The notes: a model not told the origin generated them from the sequence alone. A DNA stretch of 64,000 nucleotides from Topomyia yanbarensis (GCF_030247195.1 NC_080672.1:157487167-157551166); one strand, 5' to 3'. Positions 10,334 to 24,029 are shown, numbered from the stretch's first letter. Numbers and translations are program-made.

Positions 10334-11583
10334 TCCGCATGGCAGGCGGGCCTCGGAAGGTGGCGGTAATTCTTAGTAGAATGCAATCATGCGTAACCGT
10401 CGACACTTTCGAGTGTCAACGACAGTAAATGAAAAAGATATATTTTCGCACGCAGCTGTGAAATTGTTTTCGACTTTTAACACTTTCCGCGCGGTGAACT
10501 GTCATTTTGCTCGATGATAATAGTAAATGAATGCCTTTGCTGCAGCAGATAGGCGAAGAAGCCGCCGGAACACGAGGACAGAATTTTTTGTCATCGCTGA
10601 ACTCCTGTGAGATGCCTACCGCCTAGCGGGGATTCTTCCCGGGTGCACTGGATTGAAGTTCTTCGACATGATTTGTGTTCATGTAGAACTGTTTCTATGC
10701 CGTGTTTGCTGTAATTTATTATGTGAATAAGATGGAGATGAGATATGGATCCTAGAATGGGGTAGACCTGAGTGTTATATGCAACGGTTTTTATCATACC
10801 ATTTGGACAACTTCGCTATCCAAACATGCATTTATAGATATATTTATAAAATACATTCACACTATCACTGAATTGAGAATTTAAATTACCGTCAAACGGG
10901 TTAACTTCAACATGTTTCTGTTCAGATGAATTCAGCAACGCGGGTTTCAATTTAGCACTACAGATGTCAAATGCTAGCATATGTTAAAAGATAATCATGT
11001 ACTACCACTCATTAATTTCAGTTTCTTTAGCGCGTCAGAGTAATCTTTATTTCGATATTATTCAATTGAAAAGGAGCTGGAATGTCGTGCTTTGCTCCAC
11101 TTAAATGATAAGAGCATATCATTTGTATCTCTTACGTAGAGATCGAGTATACAATAGCAAACGTTACTGTTTGATACATGTTTGTTTACCATTTCAAATA
11201 TACGCAAGATAACAATTTAATTATATTAGCTTGCCATGTTTGGTAACATACAACAGTATTTTGTCTTATAACTATTATGCCTTAAAATCGCTGGCTGATT
11301 GATCGTTTAAAACAACAGCCTGTATAACATTTTAAAGATTTAATCTACAACTAAAATATAAAAATGCTCCGTAAATACAGGAAAGTACTAGGAAGTCGTC
11401 ATTATGCGAACTTGCTTCTCTAATAATACTAGAAAATGTTCAATTTCTATCTTCCTATACTCAACTGGATTTTTCTAGCATTTATAATCGTACGATTGCA
11501 TAGAAACGATAGTTGTTGACAGTGTAAATCAATAGGTGTTATCTGTTTTCGATAATATTTCAAGAAAAAAGAGATACAGTATA
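10334..11583. other. Unassigned
   Basis: No coding frame is supported on either strand and no paired repeat ends are visible. GC content is moderate to 10650, then AT-rich. Confidence 0.4.
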
Positions 11584-11955
11584 GGGGAGACCGGGGCTAA
11601 TTGGCGATGTTTTCAGTTTTCATTTTTTATCGCTTTAATTTAGATAGATCTTGCAAAAAAGAATAAAGACTCAATAATTTCATGAGTTCTTAAGGAACGT
11701 GCTGAATGTCTCACCAATAAAACTCAATATACACCGACATGTGCCATGATAATACCCCGGTATTATCACTTATCGTACTCCATATTCATAAGCACATTTT
11801 ATAAATTCTTCAGGCGATTGGTCGAAGTAAATATCCCCTGCATTGACGAGATACAAAAGAAAAAGATTTTCTTGCTTTGGAGTTAATTCTAGAAATAAAA
11901 ATATTTGATGATTATTTTGCACTGTAAATAGTACTGCCAACTTGCCCCGTGTGCA
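11584..11955. repeat. Possible truncated TIR element
   Basis: The left end GGGGAGACCGGGGCTAATTG and the internal GCCAACTTGCCCCG (about 11937) are weakly inverted copies, but the outermost bases are missing at the right. A 10-bp-arm palindrome TGATAATACC/GGTATTATCA sits at 11747-11768. Confidence 0.35.
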
Positions 11956-13239
11956 TCATAATTTTATAAAAAAACTAATCAAAAAATAATTTGTGTTTGT
12001 GGATATGTGTAATATCTATGCGGATACTGAAAGCTCTTTGCACGCACTATCTAAAAATATTATCATTCGTGGAATGGATTAAAAATAATCTTAAATAACA
12101 CAAAATATCCAAAATTAAGAAAATTTTCTTAGTATGCTCGAAAACACAAAACTTAATATTTTGCAATAAAAACACATTGGGTGTGTTTCGTATTACTTGA
12201 GGTATCCAGCGAGAGGTAGCGCTATATGTGTAATAGAGATGGGATTCTGCCTAGGGCTGTCCGATTATGATTCGATTATTCGATTAATCCATTAACGGCT
12301 ATGTTAATCGAATAGTTTTTAATCGATTAGCAACTGATAGATAATAAAACTGGTCGATTAATTTGTGTCGATTATTGTCCCGATTAGCGCCAGAAAAATT
12401 AAAAAAATATTCATATTTTAAGATAAAAAAATAAAAATAACAAAAAACGAATATTAGTAGCAGTTTTTCCAATCTTCATCTGTGTCTTGGCAGTCATTCA
12501 TTTACCTTTTGTTATCATCGTTAATACTTCATGCGCATGCAGTGTATGCGGACGTTATTCTTTGCTTCTTGCATTTACGGGTAACGAGTGTTAGTTTCCT
12601 CGTTGAATATATTGACTAATTTTGTGATAGTTTTGCCATTATCGGTTCTGCCTGAACATCAGCTACAATGTTGCCTCCCTTTTTGATTCAGCTGACGGTA
12701 TTATAAATTGCGTTTTTTTCATTTCGTTTCGTTAAAAATTGTCTGTTGGATTTGATTTCCATAGACAGGTTTGCCCAAGTGGCTTCAGAGCATGGTTTTT
12801 CCGTATTGTGCTGTATAATCACAGAATTGACACATTTCAATTTGGTCTGCGAGCCAAACCGAACTGCGCGCCATAATTTTTTCCAGTATTTTCCATGCCA
12901 AAATTCATTTTTACTGACCCTTAATCAATAAAATTAAATTTTTGCTTTTGTTCGATTACTATTTGAGTTCCCAAAAATACACTGATATGGAAGGTTCTTG
13001 TGGTACATTGGATGCAATAGCGTTTTTTGGATATGTATCTCAAAATGGCGCTTGGTTCTCTTTGGCTTACCACAGGCCATTTGTCGTTGATATATGAAAA
13101 GAATGCACTGTGTAACGGTACCGTTGGGTGTTTTGTATTGTAGGTACATGTTGGAAAAAAATTGGACGGTACAACCATATGCATTCTCGCAGTTTTTCCA
13201 AGTATATTCCATGACGAGGTGACAGATTGTGTTGTCATA
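11956..13239. other. Unassigned; ATCGATTA-rich stretch at 12260-12380
   Basis: 12260-12380 repeats ATTCGATTA/TAATCGAT on both strands, the kind of degenerate palindromic sequence seen at ends of some hAT-type MITEs, but I found no matching far end. The rest shows no supported feature. Confidence 0.35.
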
Positions 13240-14261
13240 GGATAATTTCTGGAGAGATGCCGCGTCGGGTGAGATGCCGCATTTTCTATATCTCGTACAT
13301 AGGGTCACTTTTATACGGTGATATGTTATTGTAAGTTTGTCTTTCGAAGAATTACAACAATGGAGATGTAAAATAATCCTTATTATTAACTCACAACAAT
13401 TTTATTAACGTTTGTGTGCATCCAGTTGCATCACGGAGTGCCAAAAGTTTTTCAGTACCACTTTACAATTTTTTTTTTAAATTGCTCGATTTTTTTTGGT
13501 AAATCATGTATCCGTTGAATAGCTGGAACCTTTTAGAAGGCATTCTGATCATGAGCACGGTCATCCACAATTTCAGAGGAAAATGCCGACGTGCGGCATC
13601 TCTCCCATACAATTGGGAGAGATGCCGCATCAAAATTGCGGGTGAGATGCCGCACTCGTTTACGGAGGATACGTAGCTAAAATGTATTTTTCTCACCTCG
13701 GAATGTCATTAAATGATCATTTCCGTCAGGTATAGGCTATTATTAAGGTATATCCACAAACTAACGGACCTAACACGGTGACATATAGGATTATGAGACT
13801 ATACATTTATATATCTAAACGGGCGATATGTATCTAAGTATTCGTTACTTCGGTCTATTCTTTTAAGTTTCAGGCACTAATTTTAGTGAACGTATTGATT
13901 TGTAGTGATGTCAATCTTGGGATAATAATGAAAATTTCAACGAATTGATGCCTTTTCAAAATGAATCTTTCAAGAACAAACATAAGTTATATAAATTCAT
14001 TGTTGGGAGAATCATCCAAAAACTGCTTTTAAAGAACCCCTGCCAACACATAGATACATATAGCTCGCACAAACATACAAATAAATGATACCCTTAATTA
14101 AGTTACTCCAACTTCACAGTTGATTTTCATGACAAAAACCATTTCACAGTATTTTAGAATCTTGTCGCAATTGATAAAAATGATTTCATCCAACATTGAA
14201 TGATTTATTTTGATGCAGGATCGATTTCAAGAAATGTGCGGCATCTCTCCTCAAATTACCC
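13240..14261. mobile_element. TA-flanked TIR element with central hairpin
   Basis: The left end GGATAATTTCTGGAGAGATG and the reverse complement of the right end GGGTAATTTGAGGAGAGATG match and continue into GCCGC. TA dinucleotides flank both sides (13238-13239, 14262-14263). A perfect 16-bp hairpin in the middle (13592-13607 with 13614-13629) is built from the same GAGAGATGCCGCA motif, so the element may be two copies joined tail to tail. No transposase is present. Confidence 0.7.
13592..13629. repeat. Perfect 16-bp hairpin inside TIR element
   Basis: TGCGGCATCTCTCCCA, a 6-nt loop, then the exact reverse complement. It reuses the terminal motif of the host element. Confidence 0.8.
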
Positions 14262-14359
14262 TACATTCCTGTTTTATCAGGTAATTACAAAGAGTGTATA
14301 TGTTCCTCCGAAGTAGGGGTGCTGCGTCAATGAAAATCAACCCCCCATCATCAGAAGAC

Positions 14360-17300
14360 CGCCCACATCATCAGCTTCAAAAACCTGGCTGAATAATGAA
14401 ATGAACTCGCTTAGCTGTTCGGCCCAAGGTATACAATTTATCGCAATGACCGAGATCCAGCCAGTGCAGGGAAAAAACGTGGTGGGGTATATTCATCGCT
14501 GTTTCTAATCAACTATCGTCTCAACGAAAGCTAAACAGGAGCTGCGATCTATAACAACTTTGGGTGAACATAAGTACTCATGATACTAGAATCTGCGTGG
14601 GTGTTGTCTATCTTCCTACCGATTCCGCTGATGATGTAACCGTTATACAGAAGCACAGACTCTGCGCTTGATATCACGTATTCTCTTGATCCTCCATCGA
14701 CTCATTTTTGGAGACTACAACCAATCTGAAGAAACACTCATTCAGGTTATACTATTCCCGATCCTTCTCGAGATCTAGCGCTGCCTTACTTGACGGGATG
14801 TCTTTGCTGAATAAGCTGCAAATGTCTGCGGTAACAAACCATCGAAATCGTACCCTGGATCTTGTGTTCGTGAATGAGGAAGCTTCATTGAACTCCAATG
14901 TCTCGGAAGTATACGAACCGTTAGTTAAAATTGATTCCTATCACCCTCCTCTTCTAATTATTTATTCCTGCTCACAATGATTAGTATTTGAGGATTATAC
15001 CGTAGACAGAGATATATCGATTTTTCGAAAGCCAACTTTACTGGACTTTTCAAAGCCCTCCAGTCAATCGACTGGATGTCTCTTCTGAATCATGCAGATT
15101 ATGTTGACGTTGTAGTAGAAAGATTTTCTTTTGCTTTGAAACAAATTTTTGGTGTGTATGTTCCCCCGCCTCGATCACGACCGAATCCACCATGGTCTAA
15201 TCGACGATTATGTGAACTAAAGCGTTTAAGAGCTACTCCGACATTGTACCAATCGACAGGACCCCATGTTAAAGCGGAAGTTCAAAACCGCTAGCAAAGA
15301 ATACAAGTCGTATAACTGTTACCTCTACTCCAAGCATGTGCTACGGACACAAACTGATCTTAAGCGGATACCAAAACGTTTCTGGTCTTTCGTGCATGGA
15401 AAGCGTGAGGAAAATGGGATTCATTCTACCATGTTCCTTTCGAATGAATCATCAAGCATACCAAGCGGCATCTCAAGTATCTATCTCAAGTACACTTCTC
15501 AAGGGTATTCAAAACTGTTTCGACCAACTCCAATCAGGTGGAATGCGGCCTTCGCAATATTCCCTGCGACGTCATGAATCTACGAAATATCCGAGGACGA
15601 CGTTCTTGCTGGCATACAAAAGTTGATGTCTTCGGCATCAGCGAGTCCAGACGGAATTCCTGCTATTGTTATAAAAAGATGTGCAAGTGCACTCTCCTCC
15701 TCTCTTCCAATTATCTTCAACTTATCGCTATCGAGCAGAGTTTCCAGAGTGTTGGTTTCACAAAAGGTGATAAGCAAAATGTAGTAAACTGCAGAGGTAT
15801 AATGTCGCTCTGCGCAGGTTCCAAATTGTTCGAGATCCTAGTAGGACATGTCCTCCTTAGCAAATCCAAGTCATACATCTCAACCAAGCAGCACGGATTT
15901 TTTCCTGGTAGATCTACAACTACAAATTGAACTCAGTTCACCTCACATTGCATTAAAAATATCGAAAAGAGTGCATACGTAGACACAGTGTATACCGATC
16001 TGAAAGCGGCATTATGTCAATCATTCACTGCTGCTAGCAAAGATTGAGCGACTGGGAGCGTAGCCAAATTTCATTGGATGGCTCAAATCATATCTTAGAA
16101 ATCAGTCCCTCTCCGTAAAATTAGGAAACAGTGAGTCATATAGATTTTCTAATCATTCGGGAGTGCCACAAGGGAGCAACCTTGGGCCTTTGTTGTTCAT
16201 TTTATTTTTTAATGACGTCGGTTTTGTTATCCCAGCGGGTTGTAAACTACACTGACGAGCTGAAGCTGTTTCTCATTATTCGATTCATAGCCGACTGTAT
16301 AAAGCTGCAGAAACAACTATATGGCTTCTGTAATTGGTGCAGTCGTAACTGTCAGTGTCTCCAAATACTCTGTGATTTCTTTCACACGTAAGAAAACCCC
16401 AATTTTATGGGATTACACGATAAATGAAGAATCACTCGAGAGAGTGTTGGTTGTCAGAGACCTTGGTGTTCAACTGGATTTTCAAATGTCTTTTAGAGAT
16501 CACTATTCGCACATCATAGCACAGGCAAACAGAAACCTCGGTTTCATTATAAGAATCGCCAAGGAGTGGACTGATCCGTACTGCTTGTGAGCATTATATT
16601 TTTCATCTGTCCGTTCCGTGTTGGAAACCAATTCTTTCAGCTGGTGCCCATGCACCGACGTCTGGATTAACAGCATAAAAGCTGTGCAAGCCAGAATCGT
16701 CCGTTTTGCTTTAACCGTTATATGTCCAACAAAAAAACCTTTAACAGGCCGACGTGAGTACCGGGCTACACACAAATTGAAATACTCATAACTATGGCTT
16801 TCTTTAACCAATTTGGACACTTTTCGATTTTTTGGATTCAGGAACCTATCCACTTTTCGATTATGTAAAGTTGAATCGGTTGAATTGATCTGATTCTTGA
16901 TAATCCGGATTTCCCGGGTAGTGTTCAAGTACTAGGGTATGATTTGTAAATTTTAATAATGTTTTAGCAATATGAGTATTAAAACTTACGTCTGTTATTT
17001 ATTGATATGGGACCATATGGTAATTTGACCTCGGAATGGCCACTCACGGCCCCACGGGAACCTGCTCTGAAATGTCCGTTCCGGGGTCAAGTCACCAAAT
17101 GATTCCAAAATCATGAGATACAGCCTGCTGATGCAATTCCAAGAATGTTGATACCCATATTGTCAGTATTCCATTAAAGTTCACAAATAGTATCCCAGCA
17201 CTGGAACATGCTTCCGGAAATCCGGATTCCCGGGAGCCGAATGATTTACCCCGATTCATTCTTATCATGTCTAAAAGTGGATGAGTTTCTGAATCCAAAA

Positions 17301-18131
17301 CACTCAAAAGTGTCGAAATCGGTTGGAAATTGCCTTAGTTATTGGCATTTCAGTTTTGTGGCTACCCGGCTACCCACGTTGGCCTGTTACGTAGTAAAAA
17401 CATTCAGGAGGTCTCCTCACTCCCCCTTACTATATCAACAATATAAATAACCCAAAAGCTTGACTTAGTGAAGTTCTAAGATGTCACAAAGTTTCAATTT
17501 CCAGCTCTGGATAGAACATTGGAATTTCATTAATTGGAACCTAAAAAAGTACCCGGGTACCGCGTCGGACACATAACAGTTAGGACTCTGGAACTACTTG
17601 TTAGACGACGGAGTATATCCAGAGCCGTTTTTGTTGGAAAGCTTTTTGTCGGTCAAATTGATGCTCCACGCATGCTTTCACAAGTCAACATTAATGTTCC
17701 CCCTAAAAGTTTAAGATCGTGGGACATTTTGAGACCTGGTTTTCAGCGTACTGAGTATGGCTAGAACGAACCCATGAGGGCAATGTGTGTAGTATTTAGT
17801 TTTTATGATTTTTTTGATATTGTATCCTTTGATGTATTTAGGATTAGACTAAGACGACAAACGTAGTACATAGATAAAGATTGACAGTGATATTTTATAG
17901 TAATTGTGTGTAGTTTTAGTGAATTGTATTTGAATACTAACCGATTTTCCACTTAAATTAGTGAGATTTTGTTAAACATTTGTGTACGTAATTATTCAAA
18001 AGAAGATTGGGTTTTTACGCGCATTTGAGAATTGCTGGTAATCCTCTAATGGGCTTTTCCCAATCCAACCAATTCATGTAGATCATATTGGGTCGGATGA
18101 AATTTAATCAAATAAATAAATAAATAAATAA
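14360..18131 (+). pseudogene. Jockey-like EN-RT retrotransposon relic
   Basis: A decayed element read across many frames. The endonuclease part runs from about 14380 (ETWLNNEMNSL, later GVVYLPTDSADDV, NHRNRTLDLVFVN and DSYHPPLLI at 14830-14960). RT follows, with SASASPDGIPA (about 15640), KQHGFFPGRSTTTN (15885), GVPQGSNLGPLLFIL (16160), VVRDLGVQLDF (16450) and a C-terminal block SISRAVFVGKL...LRSWDILRPGFQRTEYG (17600-17762). The 3' UTR ends GGGTCGGATGAAATTTAATC and an AAAT tail at 18131. Stops and frameshifts are frequent, the catalytic Y/FADD is not clean (TDELKLF), and a MITE (16742-17389) sits in the RT C-terminus. The clade call rests on the AAAT tail and sequence style. Confidence 0.8.
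16742..17389. mobile_element. Long-TIR MITE inside the Jockey-like relic
   Basis: TAACAGGCC at the left end and GGCCTGTTA at the right open imperfect inverted repeats of at least 115 bp (both sides carry CCGGG, TTGGATTCAG and ATCCACTTTT). A shorter inner inverted repeat lies at about 17020 and 17085. I could not match a TSD. It separates the RT segment ending at about 16735 from the one restarting at about 17545. Confidence 0.7.
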
Positions 18132-18930
18132 ACTCTTGTTAATCCAATGAATAGCTTCTAACATTTAAAATTTAAAATTCAGAAACACTTTTACAATTTG
18201 TTCCCACTACTTATTATATCAGGCTTGTGAATTATGAAAGAAAATATCAACAAAAAAGAATGCGCCAGCGGAATTAAAAAGAAAAATTATACAAATAATT
18301 GAGATGCCAACAGCTTCATCCGTCTATTCCGTATTGAGTTGAATTCTAAATCTCGCAGTACAAAAGAATATAAGTTTTTAATTGAGCAATTAATCTGATA
18401 AGAAGAAATTTATTTACAAAGCTGAGAAATAAGTTTGTATCCATTAGAAGAGGAAGAGTGAAAATATCCTGCACAACACACTGCTGCTGAAAAAGAAATT
18501 CCAACTTGGCTGGACGTGAACAAACGAACTCGCTGACGGTTGATAAGAACCGAATGCAACCAAGCTGGGCGTAAAATATATAGAAACTGAAACAACTCGG
18601 AGCATAATCAGCACAAGAACGAGATGCGAAAAATGTAACGAACAGAACTGAATTAAAACTTTAGGAAAACATTTGTTCTATATTTTTAAAGTTTTTTCCG
18701 TTTCTCTCGTTGGAAACTCTTCACGATTAATTTATTGACTTCTATATTGGTTTTGTTGCACACACTGTAACTTGTGTTCAACGGTATGTCCTATTGCAGC
18801 TGCTTCGTCGCAAATAAGTTCAAAAGAAGTTACGTTGCTATCGGGAACTTTCGCCAACATTGAAACACAGATCGGTAAATTTACTGAACAGCTATTCAGG
18901 ATTTTCTATACTCGTCTGGCATGAACATTT
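18132..18930. other. Unassigned
   Basis: No supported ORF or repeat ends. It includes no splice-like coding segments that I can defend. Confidence 0.4.
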
Positions 18931-19052
18931 ATGCTGTTTTCGGTTTTAGAATCGAGTCGCCCTAGGTTCGCTCTAATGTTTACAGTTTCCATACAAAAGT
19001 GACAGCTCCGAGCGAACCTAGAGCAACTCTGATCTAAAAACGAAATCAGCAT
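18931..19052. mobile_element. Snapback MITE, 122 bp
   Basis: Arms of 43 bp (18931-18973 and 19010-19052) are inverted copies with several mismatches, both containing CTAGGTTCGCTC; the loop is about 36 bp. It is too short to code for anything. Confidence 0.7.
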
Positions 19053-19804
19053 TAGATAAGCGCTGCTCATGTAACGGAAAGAAAGCTTTAGGTCTACTAT
19101 TATTTCAATCATCGCTGAATATGGTGTCAATCCTGAAACAATGGAACTGTTATACTTTTATGGAGCAGTATTGTAATGACTATTCCTTTGCTTTACCGTG
19201 CGATGCACCCCAAGCAGCAATCTATAATCTAATCGGTTTTATTTGTCTTTTATGATAGTTTATCAAAGCATGACTGATTATTTCTTGTATTGTCATTGCT
19301 TTGGCCAAATACGAGTAGTGTTATATGATATTATAGCAGTGTATCTTATTTTCGTTTGCGGCAAATGCAAGGACAAGTTGAACTGTCGAACGTTTTTTTC
19401 TACATCAACTATGCAATAGAATCGCAACAGGTTCAACAGTCGTACTGAGATACTGTCTCTGCTCAAGTTCGCCAATTTTTCAAAGTGATTGAAAAGTTTA
19501 GCAAACACGTTGTAAAACATTGCAGTTGAGCGCGCTGCAAGTGAACCACTATATGATTCCAACTGGCCTAAATTAAGTGTTAAACAGTGCCATGGCATTG
19601 TCGCATTTTTAAAAAATTGAAATTTTTTAATTGGTCCAAAATGTGCTTTGGGGTCTTAAAAATGGCACATCATTTGTGGAAACACTCGAGAAGTAACTGG
19701 CAAATAGTGAGCATTTTGTCGCTGTCGTAGTCGCTATCTCGTAATTGTAACAATAGAAACATTTGACAGTAGTTAGTTACTAATTTTTTTCATATATAGC
19801 TTAA
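19053..19804. other. Unassigned
   Basis: No coding frame or repeat boundary is supported. The minus-strand ORF 19293-19598 has no recognisable domain. Confidence 0.4.
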
Positions 19805-22629
19805 CGGGTATGAATGGAGTTAACAACTCCCCATGGTTCACACAACTTTTGGAAAAATTGGCGACTAAATTTCATGGATATTTTCCAACAATTAGTCAAC
19901 TAGACGACTTAGATGACGTCGTGGATACGACAAACTCATTCATATTAGCATCCTACGAAGAAGCTTGTCCACTTCGTACTGTTAAATCGACTAGGGGAAC
20001 CCCTTGGTGGAGGGCTGAGCTTGAAAGAATGAGAAGAGCTTGGAACCGGCGTCAGCGTGATGACTCCAGGGCTTACAGGTTAGCTCGTAGTGCATATAAG
20101 AAATGTCTTAGATCTGCAGAACAGGCTGGCTGGCGAAGCCTATGCACTAATGTCTCTAGTCTGAACGAGGCTAGCAGGTTAAATAAAATTCTCTCCAAAT
20201 CGAATGATTTTCAGATGAACTCCTTAAAAACCAGAGATGGTGCTTATGTGACGGACGAAAAAGATGTTCTTAATTGTCTCTTCGACACACACTTTCCAGG
20301 TTGTATCGATCCGGAGTTGAACAATGTTCACAGATCTCATTCTGGCGATTCGAACTCGTGGGCGTTAGCACGCACATTGGTTCCACTGAATCGGTCAAGT
20401 GGGCAGTTGGCAGATTTGTTCCATACAAATCACCCGGAAAAGATGGAATACTTCCCGTGCTACTGCAAAAGGAATTTGATATTCTTAAACATGTCTTGAA
20501 AAAGATTTTGCTTTCCAGTCTTGCTACCGGGTATATCCAGAAAGCATGGCGAGAAATAACTGTTAGATTTATTCCCAAAGGGAGGGCGCTCAAGCTATGA
20601 AGCAGCCAATAGTTTTAGACCTATCAGCTTAAGTTCTTTTCTTCTGAAAGCTTTGGAACGGATAATCGATCATCACATCAGGAACGTTAGTTTAGTTGAA
20701 TATCCACTGACAATATGTCCTTCCAGTCTATTCTGGAAGCGACGCGCGGTCATGGGATACCTGCATGTATCTCGGGTTGGATAAACGCAATGCATAGTAA
20801 CCGCATACTTTGCTCGTCACTGCGACAGGCTGAGATACGGAAGTTGAGTATTTGCGGTTGTCCTCAGGGCGGCGTTCTGTCACCTTTGTTATGGAACATA
20901 GTAGCTGACGGCTTGTTGAAGGAACTCAAAGAGCTTGGATTTCCAACCTACGGGTTTGCTGACGATTACCAAATACTAATTACTGGATTTTGCATCGGAA
21001 CAATCTTTGATTTAATGCAACAGGCATTAAGAGTTATCGAAACGTGGTGTCGACAAGTTAAACTATCAGTTAACCCAAGCAAAACTTCAATGGTTCTTTT
21101 CACGAAGAAGCGAATAACAACCGGGGTTCGTTCCTTGCAGTTCTTTGATTCTGAGCTACTGTGCGCAGATCAAGTCAAATACGTTGGAGTCATATTGGAT
21201 TCCGAACGGAATTGGTTTGCTCACATTGAGTTCAGAGTCAAGAAAACGTGCATGGCCTTCGGGCAGTGCAGACGAACTTTTGGAAAGACCGGGGGTTTCA
21301 AACCTAAATACATCTATTGGATTTACACGACAATTGTACGTCCAATACTGTCATACGGATGCCTTGTGTGGTGGCAGAGGGGAGAGGTGGTGACAGTCCA
21401 GTCAAAGTCAAACCATCTGCAAAGAATGGCGCTCATGGCATTGACTGGTGCTTTCACCACTACTCCGACTGCTGCTCTTGAGGCACTTCTAAATATCAAA
21501 CCATTACACATACACCTCAAACAAGAAGCACTATCATGTGCATACAGACTACAGGTTACTGGGCTTTGGAACAGTAATCATGTTGATCTTGCTACCAGTC
21601 ATACACGATTGTGGTCACAAATGGTTACATGGGGTGAAGATATTCATACTCCCAGCGATATTACACTCACTTGTAGTTTTCCTTACAGGACATTCCATGT
21701 GAAGATTCCCTCTCGAGAGGAGTGGTCAACTCAACTGAGTTTGTCCGGCAGAGTTATAAACTTCTGCTCCGATAGTAAGGCTGCAATCAAGGCCCTTAGC
21801 TCAGACAAATCCCGGTCCAAGCTAGTGATCACGTGCCGAACCCAAATCGAAGAACTAAGCATTGTCAACACTATCTACCTTGTCTGGTTGCCCCGACATT
21901 GCGGTATTACTGGAAATTAATGGGGGCTGGCGAATTGGCCAGGGCAGGTTTAGCGATTGACTTCGTTGGTCCTGAGCGCTGCCAATTTCGACAAGTTGGA
22001 TAAGGGAAAAAAATACGGTCCTAGGCTTCGTCCGAGCACCGCAATTATTGGAGAAATCTACAAACGTGTCGCCAAACAAAGGCGTTTCTAGAACAACCAT
22101 GCCCAGTGGTTTCGAAAATTCTCCTACATTTTTGGAAGCTCCATTGCGGCATGCTGACCAGGGCTTTAACCGGCCACTGCAAACTCAATTATCACATGGC
22201 AACTATTCAGCGCGCTGAGTCTTTTTCATGTGATCTTTGTGAATCCGACTACGGAACCTCATATCATCTGATATGAAACTGTCCAGCGGTAGCGCAATTG
22301 CGATTTCGAGTCTTCAGCCGTCCTTATATAGACGAAACCATGTTTGGACGACTGAAACTCAGAGACATACTAAAGTTTCTTATCCAATGTGGTAAAGAGC
22401 TTTAGGCTTATTCGCAGGCAAGTTGAACTACTTGTGAGTTTAACTTACCTGTTGTTTATTTTTGTTTTGTGCTGTTATTTTTTCCACCCTTCCAATTCTA
22501 CTTCCCCACACCTCCTTGTCCTTTCCTTCCGCTCAGGAAATGATGAAAACATACGTCATGGCACAAATTCCCGACTACATACGGGGAACGTGCAATTTAA
22601 GCTAATATATTCTGATTCCTGATTCCTGA
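19805..22629 (+). pseudogene. R1/LOA/I-type RT-RNase H retrotransposon relic
   Basis: 5'-truncated: it opens in the EN-RT linker (19810-20340, TPWWRAELERMRRAWNRR). RT continues in a second frame (YKSPGKDGI at about 20430) and a third (20715-21920) with CGCPQGGVLSPLLWN, the catalytic GFADDYQIL (about 20955) and VNPSKTSMVLF. RNase H is partial: CSDSKAAIKAL and VWLPRHCGITGN are present, but the stretch holding the first catalytic Asp (the usual YTDGS) is missing between SREEW and GRVINF (about 21725-21755), an internal deletion. After the stop at 21920 the tail reads ADELARAG and a Cys-rich FSCDLCESDYGTSYHL block. The 3' tail is a TGATTCC repeat (22606-22629). Confidence 0.85.
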
Positions 22630-23262
22630 TTTACTTAGTACTGGCCTATATAGGACTTAATATAGAATTCAAAACGAAACAATTTACAAGCTATAAGGGT
22701 GACTGGAAAGAGACTGCATTGTAATCAACTGAATGCATATTAAATTTGTTTCCGTGAGTGGCTCTGCTGTACACTAAAATTAAAAAACTATCTATTGGGA
22801 AGCACTACATAAAAATTAGTTTTGTTTTCCTAAATTAACCGCGCACTTCAAACAAGATTGGACAATAGCAGTTGCCACCGCATGAACACTGAGAGCGAAA
22901 GGGAGGGGGTAAGACGTGTGAGGAATGTTGACAGATGATTAGTACATTTGCATATTTTTTGTATATTAGGCCATATTTTGATTCCCCTTATTACCAGTAT
23001 AGCCAAATACTTGCAATAGAAGTCAAATTTCCACTTGAAGTTTGGAATTGAAAACTACAGTTGCTCTCAATGATGCGAAACGTATAATATGAACATGCAT
23101 CATATGAAAAATGTATTATCTCACTAATAGGCGAATTACTTGGTGGTAGGTAAATATGAAATAATTTGTCGGTTAAGGGTTCCAATAGTTAGTTTGAAAC
23201 CTCGGCTACATTTTGGAGATTCATTTGCGCCACTCCATGGTAGCACGACAATTTGCAAAAGT
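22630..23262. repeat. Dispersed repeat fragment shared with 47 kb
   Basis: 22668-22735 (CGAAACAATTTACAAGCTAT, then ACTGCATTGTAATCAACTGAATG) resembles 47045-47110 at roughly three quarters identity by eye. The rest of the stretch shows no supported feature. Confidence 0.45.
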
Positions 23263-23517
23263 CAGGAACGGATCCAGAAAAAAATTTCGGAAGGGGGTCC
23301 AAAATTTCGACTTTGAAATGTTCATTATACAATACATAATATGTAATATCCTCATTCAATTAATATCGGGTTTGGTTATCGAATCTGGTTTGGAATGATT
23401 TTGAACGTAGAATGAATTTAAATGAATGAAACTATTTCAAAATTTCTCAAGAAGTTAAAATTTTTCGGGGGGGGGGGGGTCCGGACCCTCAAGAACCTCC
23501 CCTTGGATCCGCCACTG
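23263..23517. mobile_element. hAT-type MITE, 255 bp
   Basis: Exact 8-bp TSD GCAAAAGT (23255-23262, 23518-23525). Termini CAGGAACGGATCCA and, reversed, CAGTGGCGGATCCA begin with the CAG typical of many hAT TIRs. It contains a G homopolymer at 23467-23479. No ORF. Confidence 0.85.
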
Positions 23518-23525
23518 GCAAAAGT

Positions 23526-24029
23526 CTACATTTTTTCATCCTTTTACAATGTAGAGATAATTCAGACCTCTCTATGGGGTAATTCATACCGCCTTTTTTG
23601 ACAATGGAATTATGTTTACCTATTGAATCTTTATTGGAGAAACTGATTGAGAAGCAAAAAAATGTCTAAAAAATTCCTCTAGGTAGTCCTGTCGATTGGC
23701 GCATCATGTATTTTTTTCGCTGTGGCGTGGCAATCGTGTGTGCAGACGCAGGCGGTGGGGGTTGACAGAATTGGCCGCTCTTTTTGTACAAAAGTGGCTA
23801 GTGTCTTGAATATATCTGTGTTTTCACCCAAACAAAAATCATTTCATAAAACAGGAGCCTTAAGCTTTCCAAATAAAAACTTACGAGTTTTTCACTTTTA
23901 GTTATTACTTCAATCGTGCTTTTACCATTATAACAATTTTTGTTTCGAGTATGGCAGAAAAATCAAATACGTGTCTCCTTTCTATAATACTGTGTTTTAG
24001 AATGGCGCTTCCACGGATCTGTACCACAG
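23526..24029. other. Unassigned
   Basis: No ORF or repeat ends are supported. Confidence 0.4.

Noticed and set aside
19293..19598. Minus-strand 101-codon ORF
   Set aside because: No recognisable domain and AT-driven composition; nothing around it supports a gene.
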